Shown here: positions 8,837 through 16,289 of the stretch, one piece after another
Layout: each line of letters begins with the position of its first letter
Numbering within the stretch: position 1 is the stretch's first letter
Assembly (NCBI GenBank): GCA_902617895.1
Contig: CACMYJ010000006.1
Span: 1-64,000, forward strand
Reading direction: 5' to 3'
From: an uncultured Pelagibacteraceae bacterium
GTDB lineage: Bacteria; Pseudomonadota; Alphaproteobacteria; Pelagibacterales; Pelagibacteraceae
DNA length: 64,000 nucleotides
Notes under the pieces: generated by a model
Seen by the model: only the letters and a program-made list of their open reading frames with translations
The model's database searches: none
What the model was told of the DNA's origin: nothing
Made by a program: the position numbers and the translations under genes

Positions 8837-9212
8837 TGTTAAAATAGGCTCAAATAGAAGTTTTGGAATTGTATTTTTTATAGTTTTTTTATTAATTGCT
8901 ATATATCCATTAATAAATGGTGGCGAATTAAGATTATGGTCATTAATTATATCAATATTTTTTTTTGTTCTTGGACTAATAAACTCTAAAATTTTAAATC
9001 CACTTAATAAACTTTGGTTTAAATTTGGAATTTTTCTTGGAAAAATAATTTCACCATTAGTTATGGGAATTATATTTTTTTTAGTAATTACACCTACAGG
9101 AGTAATAATGAGACTATTAAATAAGGATTTATTAAAACTAAAATTTAATAAAACCAACACTTACTGGATTGAAAAAACTGAGCCAAAAAGTAAAATGAAA
9201 AATCAATTTTAA
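8829..9212 (+). CDS. SxtJ-family membrane protein
   Basis: A 127-residue protein with three to four hydrophobic helices (about residues 13-28, 35-53, 68-95) and a polar C-terminus. The sequence fits the SxtJ family (segments RSFGIVFFIVFLLIAIYPL and LNKLWFKFGIFLGKI). SxtJ was named from the saxitoxin cluster but is widespread beside NodU/CmcH carbamoyltransferases and DUF5989 proteins, and its biochemical role is not known. This exact neighbour set is present here. The ATG lies inside the last codons of xsc (8-base overlap), so it would be translated by coupling to xsc. Confidence 0.8.
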   Translation: MDDVKIGSNRSFGIVFFIVFLLIAIYPLINGGELRLWSLIISIFFFVLGLINSKILNPLNKLWFKFGIFLGKIISPLVMGIIFFLVITPTGVIMRLLNKDLLKLKFNKTNTYWIEKTEPKSKMKNQF

Positions 9213-9213
9213 A

Positions 9214-9363
9214 ATGAGTTTTATAAAAGAATTTTGGGAATTTTTAAAAGTTAGAAAAAAATATTGGTTACTTCCAATAATTATAGTTTTATTTTTATTT
9301 GGTGGAATAATAGTTTTAACCCAGGGTTCAGCAGTAGCTCCATTTATTTACACTATTTTTTGA
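9214..9363 (+). CDS. DUF5989 family small membrane protein
   Basis: A 49-residue frame with a charged N-terminus MSFIKEFWEFLKVRKKYWLL followed by one hydrophobic helix and the ending GSAVAPFIYTIF. This pattern (FWxFLRxRKKYWLLPI plus a transmembrane helix ending in APFIYTLF) is the signature of DUF5989. These proteins usually sit between SxtJ and a carbamoyltransferase, exactly as here. It starts one base after the SxtJ stop and ends one base before the carbamoyltransferase start, so the three are translated together. The function is unknown; it is probably a membrane partner of the other two. Confidence 0.85.
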   Translation: MSFIKEFWEFLKVRKKYWLLPIIIVLFLFGGIIVLTQGSAVAPFIYTIF

Positions 9364-9364
9364 A

Positions 9365-11200
9365 GTGAAATCAATTTTGGGAATATCTGCTTTTTATCAT
9401 GATAGTGCAGCATGTATAATTCAAGATGGTGAAATTATTGCTGCAGCTCAAGAAGAGAGATTTACTAGAATTAAACACGATCCTAGTTATCCTAAAAACG
9501 CAATAAATTTTGTTTTAAAATATTCAAATTTAAAATTAAGTGAAGTTGATCAAATAGTGTTTTTTGAAAAACCTTTTTTAAAATTTGAAAGATTAATAGA
9601 GACTTATGTAGCTTTTGCTCCAAAAGGTTTTGTTTCTTTTAGCAAGGCAATGCCATTATGGATTAAAGAAAAACTTTTTCAGAAAAACTTACTATTCAAC
9701 AAACTGAAAGAACATGACGATAATTTTAAATCAGATGAAAATATTTATTTTTCTGATCATCATTTAAGTCATGCAGCTAGTGCTTTTTTCCCATCTCCAT
9801 TTGAAGAAGCTGTTGTTTTAACTGCTGATGGTGTGGGTGAGTGGGCAACAACTACTGTAGCTGTTGGCAAAGGTAATAATTTAGAAGTAAAAAAAGAAAT
9901 ACTATTTCCACATTCTTTAGGTCTCTTGTATTCAGCATTCACATACTACACTGGTTTTAAAGTTAATAGTGGAGAATATAAGCTCATGGGTTTAGCTCCA
10001 TACGGTTCTCCAATTTTTAAGGATAAAATAAAAAAAATTGTAGATATTAAAGATGACGGATCTTTTCGTTTAGATCAAAAATATTTTAATTATGCAACTG
10101 GCTTAACTATGACAAATGATAAATTTCATAAATTATTTGGCCAAAAACCTCGTGATCCTAAAAAAGATCAAATAACCCAATTTCATATGGATATTGCTTC
10201 TTCTATCCAGATAGTAACAGAAGAAATAATGATCAAACTTGCAAAAGGAATTCGAAATGAATATGGCATTAAAAATTTATGTTTAGCCGGTGGAGTAGCT
10301 TTAAATTGTGTAGCTAACGGTAAAATTTTAAAAGAAAAAATTTTTGATAATGTCTGGATACAACCAGCGGCTGGAGATGCGGGAGGATCATTAGGTGCTG
10401 CACTTGCACTTTGGTATATTGAACAAGGTAACAACAGAGCTGTTGGTGAAACAGATAGTATGAAGGGGTCATATTTAGGATGTGCCTTCGATCAAAAACA
10501 AATAGAAAAAGAACTAAATTCGTTGGGTGCCAATTTTCAAACTTTTGAATATGAAAATTTAATAAATAAAACAGCAGAATACTTAGCAAACGAGAAAGCT
10601 ATAGGATGGTTTCAAGGCAGAATGGAATTTGGTCCAAGAGCATTAGGTGGAAGATCTATATTGGGAGATCCAAGATCTGATAAAATGCAAAAAAATCTTA
10701 ACTTAAAAGTTAAATATAGAGAAAGTTTTAGACCTTTTGCACCATCAATTTTAAGAGAAGATTTGTCTGAATGGTTTGATCTTGATGTTGATAGCCCATA
10801 TATGCTTTTTGTATCTGATATTAATACAGAAAAAAAAATAGAAATGACAGAAGTGCAAAAAAAAAAGTTTGGTATTGATAAACTAAATATCAAAAGGTCC
10901 GAAATACCAGCCGTTACTCATGTGGATTATTCAGCTAGAATACAAACAGTAATAAAAAATACTAATAAAAGTTATTTTGATTTAATTACTAAGTTTAAAG
11001 AAAAAACAGGATGTCCTGTTGTTGTAAACACTTCTTTTAATGTAAGAGGGGAGCCAATTGTTAATACACCAACTGATGCTTTTAATTGTTTTATGGCTAC
11101 GGAATTAGATTATTTAGTTATAGGTAACTGTATTTTGAATAAAATTGAACAAGATCCAAGTTTAAAGAAAGACTATATAAAAAAATTTGAATTAGATTAA
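9365..11200 (+). CDS. NodU/CmcH/TobZ-family carbamoyltransferase
   Basis: A 611-residue enzyme with a GTG start. The N-terminal Kae1-like domain (opening ILGISAFYHDSAACIIQDG and the metal-binding DHHLSHAASAFF near residue 131) makes or uses carbamoyl-adenylate. The C-terminal domain has GWFQGRMEFGPRALGGRS, the hallmark of carbamoyltransferases acting on O-linked targets. Relatives carbamoylate sugars, antibiotics and Nod factors. The acceptor cannot be predicted; the SGNH and PhyH neighbours suggest decoration of a glycan or small metabolite. It begins one base after the DUF5989 stop, within the transferred cassette. Confidence 0.92.
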   Translation: MKSILGISAFYHDSAACIIQDGEIIAAAQEERFTRIKHDPSYPKNAINFVLKYSNLKLSEVDQIVFFEKPFLKFERLIETYVAFAPKGFVSFSKAMPLWIKEKLFQKNLLFNKLKEHDDNFKSDENIYFSDHHLSHAASAFFPSPFEEAVVLTADGVGEWATTTVAVGKGNNLEVKKEILFPHSLGLLYSAFTYYTGFKVNSGEYKLMGLAPYGSPIFKDKIKKIVDIKDDGSFRLDQKYFNYATGLTMTNDKFHKLFGQKPRDPKKDQITQFHMDIASSIQIVTEEIMIKLAKGIRNEYGIKNLCLAGGVALNCVANGKILKEKIFDNVWIQPAAGDAGGSLGAALALWYIEQGNNRAVGETDSMKGSYLGCAFDQKQIEKELNSLGANFQTFEYENLINKTAEYLANEKAIGWFQGRMEFGPRALGGRSILGDPRSDKMQKNLNLKVKYRESFRPFAPSILREDLSEWFDLDVDSPYMLFVSDINTEKKIEMTEVQKKKFGIDKLNIKRSEIPAVTHVDYSARIQTVIKNTNKSYFDLITKFKEKTGCPVVVNTSFNVRGEPIVNTPTDAFNCFMATELDYLVIGNCILNKIEQDPSLKKDYIKKFELD

Positions 11201-11230
11201 ACTCAACTTAATGCAAGATAACAAATAATA

Positions 11231-12367
11231 ATGAAAATTTATAAAGATACAATTTATATTTCATTAATTTTTGTCATTTTATTTTTAATAACAGATTTCA
11301 TTTATTCAAATTTCGTAATCAAAGGGAGTGAACAAAAGCAAAAAAAAGTTAGAGTATTTAATGAATATTATCACCATGGATTCAAAAAAAAAATAAGCAA
11401 CAAAATCTCTTGGGGAGGAAATTATTATAACATATGCACTGACCATAATTCTTTTTTAATATCTTGTAAAAAAAAAGGTGATTTTAGACTAGATAATTAT
11501 TACGACATTTTGTTTATTGGAGACTCTTTTACTGAAGGTGTCGGATATCCATTTGAGGAAACATTTGTTGGTATTTATAGCGACACAAGTAATCAAGAAG
11601 TGGCAAATTTAGGTGTGTTAAGTTATTCTCCATTTTTGTATTATCATAAAATAAAATATATTTTGTCTAAAGGAGTTAGTTTTAAACATTTAGTTGTATT
11701 TATTGATTTAAGCGATATTGAGGACGATTTAAATTATTTAAATTTATCAAACAGTTTAATTTATAATCAATCATCAAATAAAATTTTTTATAAAGAAACG
11801 AATGAAAAAGTTCTTAATCCTATTATAAATTTTTTAAATTTTAATGAACTAAATATCAAAAATATTTTAGCAAGAAATTTTATTATTTCTTATAATACAT
11901 ATAAAAGTTTTCAAAAAATATATTTTAATAAAATTATTAAAGATAAAAATCGTTACATCGAAAGAATAGGTTGGATGAAATATGACTTTAAGAGAGTAAG
12001 TTGGTCATATGATGATAATTTTTACGGATATACCAAAAAAGGTATTAAAAAAGAAATAGACAATTCAGTTTTAAATATGAAATATTTATATGAGTTATTA
12101 AAAAAAAATAATATAGAGCTTTCAATAGCAGTATACCCATGGCCTCAATCACTTCTTTATGAAAAGAAAAATTCAAGATATATAAATACTTGGAAAGAAT
12201 TTTGTAAAAACAAGTGTAAAAATTTTTTAAATTTATTTCCTATATTTCACAACAATGATAACTTTATAAATAATTACTTAAAATTTTATATTTATAACGA
12301 TGTACACTTTAATGATGTTTCGCACAAACTTATTGGTGATTATTTGAGAAAAAATTTAATCGAATAA
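11231..12367 (+). CDS. Membrane-anchored SGNH/GDSL-type hydrolase or acyltransferase
   Basis: A 378-residue protein with an N-terminal membrane anchor (about residues 7-30) and an extracytoplasmic domain. The SGNH block I serine motif LFIGDSFTEG lies at residues 94-103 (Ser99), and a C-terminal NDVHFND (Asp357, His359) supplies the remaining catalytic pair. Related proteins beside SxtJ/carbamoyltransferase genes are annotated as SGNH/GDSL proteins, and similar folds (AlgX, DltD) transfer acyl groups on envelope polymers. Very A/T-rich composition, with many Asn, Lys and Ile codons. The substrate is unknown. It lies 30 bases behind the carbamoyltransferase. Confidence 0.75.
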   Translation: MKIYKDTIYISLIFVILFLITDFIYSNFVIKGSEQKQKKVRVFNEYYHHGFKKKISNKISWGGNYYNICTDHNSFLISCKKKGDFRLDNYYDILFIGDSFTEGVGYPFEETFVGIYSDTSNQEVANLGVLSYSPFLYYHKIKYILSKGVSFKHLVVFIDLSDIEDDLNYLNLSNSLIYNQSSNKIFYKETNEKVLNPIINFLNFNELNIKNILARNFIISYNTYKSFQKIYFNKIIKDKNRYIERIGWMKYDFKRVSWSYDDNFYGYTKKGIKKEIDNSVLNMKYLYELLKKNNIELSIAVYPWPQSLLYEKKNSRYINTWKEFCKNKCKNFLNLFPIFHNNDNFINNYLKFYIYNDVHFNDVSHKLIGDYLRKNLIE

Positions 12368-12396
12368 TTTTGATGTAAAATATATATATATGAAAA

Positions 12397-13122
12397 ATGT
12401 TTAATATTAATTTAAAGAGATTTTTAATTTACAATAGTAGGAAATTATTTACAAAAAAACCTAATTATGTAAATGACTCAAATTTTGAATTTGTAAATAG
12501 TTTAAGAAAAAATGGTTTTTACAAAAAAAAAGAGTTTTCAAAAAAAAATATTTTAGCTAATGAAATTATCACTCAATTTGAAAAAATTCCAAATATTGAA
12601 TTACAAAATATTTGTAAAGCAAACAAAAATAATTTTGAAAGATATGGTTATCGTTCGAAAATTACAAATTTATTTGATAAAAAACTTTTATATGAATACG
12701 CCAATCAAAGAATCTTTATAGAGAATTTTGAACAATATTTTGGATTAAAACCTAAAGTAAGATTAATATCGGTTTGGATTGACTATCCTACTGACAATAA
12801 AGAGAGAGATTCACAAATTTTTCACAGAGATTATGACGATGTTTTTTTGACTAAAACTTTTCTTTGTCTCACAGATATTAATTATGATAATGGTCCTTTT
12901 CAATTTATTCCAAAATCTCATATTGCTCCCTGGGATAAAAAATTAGATACACTTAATAATAAACCTACTTTTATGACAGCAGAAAAGGGCGACTTATATA
13001 TGGCTGATACAAATGGTTTTCATAGAGGAACAAAATTAAAAAAAAATTTTAGATGTCTTGTAAATGTTCATTATGTTTCAGAGCGCCCTATGACTGGTTT
13101 TCCAGACAAAATAATAAATTAA
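12397..13122 (+). CDS. Phytanoyl-CoA dioxygenase (PhyH)-like Fe(II)/2-oxoglutarate oxygenase
   Basis: A 241-residue protein with the facial-triad pattern of the PhyH family: HRD at residues 143-145 (His143, Asp145), a distal FHRG (His209), and an arginine near 219 that would bind 2-oxoglutarate. The motifs NGPFQFIPKSH and ADTNGFHRG are typical. Such enzymes hydroxylate small molecules or lipids using O2 and 2-oxoglutarate. In this cassette it could hydroxylate the molecule that is then carbamoylated, but that is speculation. Its TAA stop is built into the poly-A junction with the xsc remnant, so this gene is the right-hand edge of the cassette. Confidence 0.78.
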   Translation: MFNINLKRFLIYNSRKLFTKKPNYVNDSNFEFVNSLRKNGFYKKKEFSKKNILANEIITQFEKIPNIELQNICKANKNNFERYGYRSKITNLFDKKLLYEYANQRIFIENFEQYFGLKPKVRLISVWIDYPTDNKERDSQIFHRDYDDVFLTKTFLCLTDINYDNGPFQFIPKSHIAPWDKKLDTLNNKPTFMTAEKGDLYMADTNGFHRGTKLKKNFRCLVNVHYVSERPMTGFPDKIIN

Positions 13123-13260
13123 AAAAAAGGAATTACAACATATATAGAGGTTATTCTAAAACAAGAATTAGGTGAGCCATTCAGAAGAGATGCCATGAAG
13201 AAACCAGTTGAAGTTGAAGGAATTGAAAAAAGTGATATGAAACCTCAAAAATCATTAGTA
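13121..13260 (+). repeat. Direct repeat copy 2: diverged xsc 3' end
   Basis: The partner of 8691-8830 at about 83-85 % identity by hand count, with no gaps. The reading frame is preserved across the whole repeat, so the copy diverged while still coding. It begins at the poly-A run containing the PhyH stop codon. Confidence 0.85.
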
Positions 13261-13314
13261 GGTTATTTAAATATATGTATGATGTTTATACAAACTTTAA
13301 TTTATGGATGTTAA
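13123..13314 (+). pseudogene. Remnant of the 3' end of a second xsc allele
   Basis: Translated in the xsc frame this stretch gives KKGITTYIEVILKQELGEPF and on through FRRDAMKKPVEVEGIEKSDM to KPQKSLVG, matching the C-terminal ~47 residues of the intact Xsc at 7052-8836. It then continues 17 codons to TAA at 13312-13314, overlapping the desaturase ATG. There is no start codon and no upstream xsc sequence, so it cannot make an enzyme. Its in-frame, mostly conservative differences indicate the severed tail of the resident xsc, left when the cassette and its own xsc end were recombined in. Confidence 0.85.
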
Positions 13315-14305
13315 ATTAGATAAATGGTTTAGACCTGAAATTGACAAAACAGTTTTAAAGGAACTTACAAAAAAATCTGACATAAAAGGATTAACACATG
13401 TTGTGGTTTATTTTAGCTTATTAACTTTTGTTGGGTTTTTAGCCTATCTTAACTGGGGGACTTGGTGGTCAGTAGTTTGGTTTTATATTTATGGAAATAT
13501 TTTTTGTTTTTGCAATCCTATTTGGCATGAGACTGGTCACAAAACTGCTTTTAAAACAAAATTTTTAAACGAATTTTTTTATTATATTTCATGTTTTATG
13601 GCTTACTTTGAACCTACAAGATGGAGATTTACTCATTTTGTTCACCATGGAAACACTTATTCAACTAAAGATCCTTATGATCATGAAATTGAATATGATA
13701 ATAATTTAAAAGATACTCCTAAAAAACTAATAATGAATTTAATTCCTTTTGGTGAATTATTATTTTTTAAAAAAAGTATAGCTTATGAAGTTATTAAGCA
13801 TGCATTTAATATTAAAACCAAAGTAATGACTGATAGTATTCCTGAAAATGCAAGACCAAGAGCTATTCTGATTTCAAGAATTTATGTTGGTATTTGGTTT
13901 TCTATAATTATTTGGTCTTTCTTAATATCATCATGGCTACCAACATTATATCTCTTGTTACCACATTATTATGGAAAAGGTTTACATAAACTAGTTGCCT
14001 TTACACAACATGCAGGTTTAGCAAGGGATGTAAAAGATCATAGATTATCTGCAAGAGATATGAAATTAAATCCAATACTTAGTTTTTTATATTGGAAAAT
14101 GGAATATCATTGTGTGCATCATATGTTTCCAACAGTACCAGCCTATAATTTAGAAAAATTACATTACCATTTAAAAGATCAGTTACCTGAAATTAAAAAT
14201 GGTTTGTTTGATACTTATAAAGAAATAATACCAGCGCTTAAGAAGCAAAGAGACGAGCCTGATTACCATTTAGATATTTCTTTACCAGAGAAACAAGCTT
14301 CTTAA
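13304..14305 (+). CDS. Membrane fatty-acid-desaturase-family di-iron enzyme
   Basis: A 333-residue membrane protein with the three histidine boxes of the desaturase/hydroxylase family: HETGH (residues 75-79), HFVHH (111-115) and a C-terminal EYHCVHHMFP (about residue 265). Hydrophobic pairs lie near 30-70 and 195-220. The family covers lipid desaturases and also hydroxylases of small compounds. The ATG is inside the reading frame of the xsc remnant, so before the cassette arrived this gene was probably overlapped with, and coupled to, xsc. A role on a sulfonate or methylated precursor is therefore possible; lipid desaturation is the default alternative. Confidence 0.85.
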   Translation: MDVKLDKWFRPEIDKTVLKELTKKSDIKGLTHVVVYFSLLTFVGFLAYLNWGTWWSVVWFYIYGNIFCFCNPIWHETGHKTAFKTKFLNEFFYYISCFMAYFEPTRWRFTHFVHHGNTYSTKDPYDHEIEYDNNLKDTPKKLIMNLIPFGELLFFKKSIAYEVIKHAFNIKTKVMTDSIPENARPRAILISRIYVGIWFSIIIWSFLISSWLPTLYLLLPHYYGKGLHKLVAFTQHAGLARDVKDHRLSARDMKLNPILSFLYWKMEYHCVHHMFPTVPAYNLEKLHYHLKDQLPEIKNGLFDTYKEIIPALKKQRDEPDYHLDISLPEKQAS

Positions 14306-14505
14306 TGTATAAAAACTACAAATTATTATTGTTCTTAGGTGCAGCTACAATTTTTCTTTATTTAAGTGTAGGTAAATATGAGGAATTTAGTCTTCAAAAA
14401 TCTATATCAGCCTGTGTTATAGCCAAAGGTAAAATACTTAAAGAAATCGCTCCACAAGAAGCTAGAATTATTTGTGAAAAGGAAATTAGGGAACAACTAG
14501 AATAA
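14305..14505 (+). CDS. Small membrane-anchored protein behind the desaturase
   Basis: A 66-residue protein with an N-terminal hydrophobic helix (LLLFLGAATIFLYLSVG, about residues 7-23) and a charged tail containing two cysteines. Its ATG overlaps the last base of the desaturase stop (TAATG), so it is translationally coupled. I do not recognise a family. It is likely an accessory membrane peptide of the desaturase. It ends immediately next to the convergent TRAP gene. Confidence 0.65.
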   Translation: MYKNYKLLLFLGAATIFLYLSVGKYEEFSLQKSISACVIAKGKILKEIAPQEARIICEKEIREQLE

Positions 14506-15771
14506 TTAAAGAAGACTTGGCAACCAAGTTGAAAAAATTGGAAATAAAATCATTAATATTCCATAAATAATCCCAACAATTGTAAACAATGGAACTTCTT
14601 TAAATGCATTAGCTGGATTTTCTTTGATTACGCCAGCAGCTGTATATATGCCAACACAAACAGGTGGTGTTATCATTCCAATCCCAGCAAAAGCTACAAA
14701 AACTACATATAAATGAAGTAAACTTTGATTAAAAGATAACGTTAGTGCTGCAAATATTGGAACGGTCAAATAAAATACTGGAACTATTTCAATAAAAGTT
14801 CCTAAAATTAAACATATTGTTCCTAACATTATCCAGAATAAATTTACACTTACTCCCATATCTGTAAAATAAGTTATGATCTGTTGTGGGGCCTGAGTAT
14901 AAGTAAGCACAACACTTAAAAAAGTTGCGGTCGCAATGATTGAAAATATAACAGCGGTAATGATAGCGGTATCTTTCAAACAACTTAGCAAAGACGAAAA
15001 AGTTAATTCTCTGTATATTAAAAATCCTATCGCAACAGCATAAACCCCAGCTATAGCTGCAGACTCTGATGGTGTTAAAAACCCTGCATATATACCACCT
15101 AAAATTATAATTGGTGTTATTAAAGCTGGAAGTGCTGCAACAAAAGAGCTTAATCTTTCTTTAAGAGTTGCCTTTCTGTCAGCTCTTATGTGTCTGCATT
15201 TAAATAAAACTAATAAAACCATTAAAATTAAAAGTATAACTCCTGGAATTACACCAGCTGCAAATGTTTTAGAGACAGGAACATATGTAAGTGCGCTAAA
15301 TAAAATAGCGGCATTTGATGGAGGAATTAAAGCTTCAAGTAAAGCAGCTGATGCAGCTAAAACAACAACAAACGGAGTAGGGTAGCCCTGCTCAATCATT
15401 TTGGGCATCATGATTGTTCCTACTGCTGTAATCGCGGCTAATATAGATCCACAGAATGCTGCAAAAAAACCCATCGCAATAACCATTGCAACACCCAAAC
15501 CTCCTGGCCAATGTCCAACTAAAGTTGTTGCAAATTTTACAAGCCTAAGCGCTGCTCCACCTTTAAGCATCGCCATTCCACTAAAAATAAACAATGGCAC
15601 AGCTATAAGGACATGTTTTGTTAAAGCCCCAAAAGACACTTGAATTAAAACAGACCAAGGAAGATTTAGTCCACCTATAGCAGCTATAGAGCTACCTAAA
15701 CCAAATACTAAAAAGATTGGAACAGAAATTATTAAAGCTATCAAAGATAGTATAGATGCTAATGTAAACAT
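14506..15771 (-). CDS. TRAP transporter large permease (DctM type), candidate sulfonate importer
   Basis: A 421-residue protein with about 12 membrane segments and the TRAP large-subunit features GGAALRLVKFATTLVGHWPG, FFAAFCGSILAAITAVGTIM and the ending GIGMITPPVCVGIYTAAGV. It is the sodium-coupled transport subunit. It starts one base behind the small permease gene and follows the binding-protein gene in the usual P-Q-M order. Position beside xsc, suyAB and apr suggests a sulfonate (isethionate, sulfolactate, dihydroxypropanesulfonate, taurine) as substrate, but no specificity residue is readable. Long frames on the opposite strand inside it are shadows. Confidence 0.93.
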   Translation of the reverse strand: MFTLASILSLIALIISVPIFLVFGLGSSIAAIGGLNLPWSVLIQVSFGALTKHVLIAVPLFIFSGMAMLKGGAALRLVKFATTLVGHWPGGLGVAMVIAMGFFAAFCGSILAAITAVGTIMMPKMIEQGYPTPFVVVLAASAALLEALIPPSNAAILFSALTYVPVSKTFAAGVIPGVILLILMVLLVLFKCRHIRADRKATLKERLSSFVAALPALITPIIILGGIYAGFLTPSESAAIAGVYAVAIGFLIYRELTFSSLLSCLKDTAIITAVIFSIIATATFLSVVLTYTQAPQQIITYFTDMGVSVNLFWIMLGTICLILGTFIEIVPVFYLTVPIFAALTLSFNQSLLHLYVVFVAFAGIGMITPPVCVGIYTAAGVIKENPANAFKEVPLFTIVGIIYGILMILFPIFSTWLPSLL

Positions 15772-16263
15772 TTAATTTCTTGTTAAATTTATAATGTTGT
15801 CGAATAGTAATTCTAATGAAGTTAAAGCTAATATTAAAAAACCAACAGGAAATGCTAAAAACATCCACCATATAGGAATGCTAATTTCAATTTCCATGAC
15901 TTGACCTAGATTAAAATACATAATTGTTGCATCAAGACCAGCTTTAAAGAAAATACAAGCAGATATAAAAGCGATTATATTTACTATTAGAAACAAAATT
16001 TCTTTATTTTTTTTTGAAAGTAGGGGTGTTAAAAAATCAACTTTAATATGTTGTCCCTTTTTTAACAATGGCCCTAATAATGGAAAAACTAACCAACTAA
16101 CTAAAACAGGTGGTAGTTCAATAAACCAGGCAAATCCAGTTCCAGTTACGAAACGAGTAACTGCACTTAAAAATAAGGCAGCAACCATTATAAAAATGAT
16201 TAACATTGCGAGAGCTAAAGAAGCCGAAGCTAAATAATTATTAACTGCTCGCAACGCTTTCAT
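15772..16263 (-). CDS. TRAP transporter small permease (DctQ type)
   Basis: A 163-residue four-helix membrane protein with the DctQ-like pattern LALAMLIIFIMVAALFLSAVTRFV, split over the first helix, and LVSWLVFPLLGPLLKKGQHIKVDFL in the periplasm-facing turn; the GQHIKVDF motif is typical. It forms the membrane complex with the adjacent large permease. It starts 26 bases behind the binding-protein gene; that gap contains only a weak imperfect inverted repeat and no U-tract, unlike the other transporters in this window. Confidence 0.9.
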   Translation of the reverse strand: MKALRAVNNYLASASLALAMLIIFIMVAALFLSAVTRFVTGTGFAWFIELPPVLVSWLVFPLLGPLLKKGQHIKVDFLTPLLSKKNKEILFLIVNIIAFISACIFFKAGLDATIMYFNLGQVMEIEISIPIWWMFLAFPVGFLILALTSLELLFDNIINLTRN

Positions 16264-16289
16264 TTTTTTAGATTAAGCAAAAACTTCTT

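Larger units (their letters stand above)
8829..13122 (+). other. Accessory cassette inserted behind xsc (SxtJ-DUF5989-carbamoyltransferase-SGNH-PhyH)
   Basis: Five same-strand genes lie between the functional xsc end and a diverged second copy of that end. The left edge is the 8-base overlap of xsc with the SxtJ gene. The right edge is exactly the stop codon of the PhyH-like gene. By eye the last two genes are poorer in G/C and richer in A-runs than neighbours. No integrase, transposase or tRNA target is visible, so the likely route is homologous recombination with DNA carrying another xsc allele plus cargo. This is an inference from the repeat. Confidence 0.7.

Noticed and set aside
8829..13122. 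The cassette as a transposon or prophage fragment
   Set aside because: No transposase, integrase, terminal inverted repeats or target tRNA; the flanks are repeats of a coding-gene end, pointing to homologous recombination.
15188..15643. Open frames of 65-80 codons on the plus strand inside the TRAP large-permease gene
   Set aside because: They mirror the codon positions of a well-supported membrane protein, have no ribosome-binding sites and no recognisable product.
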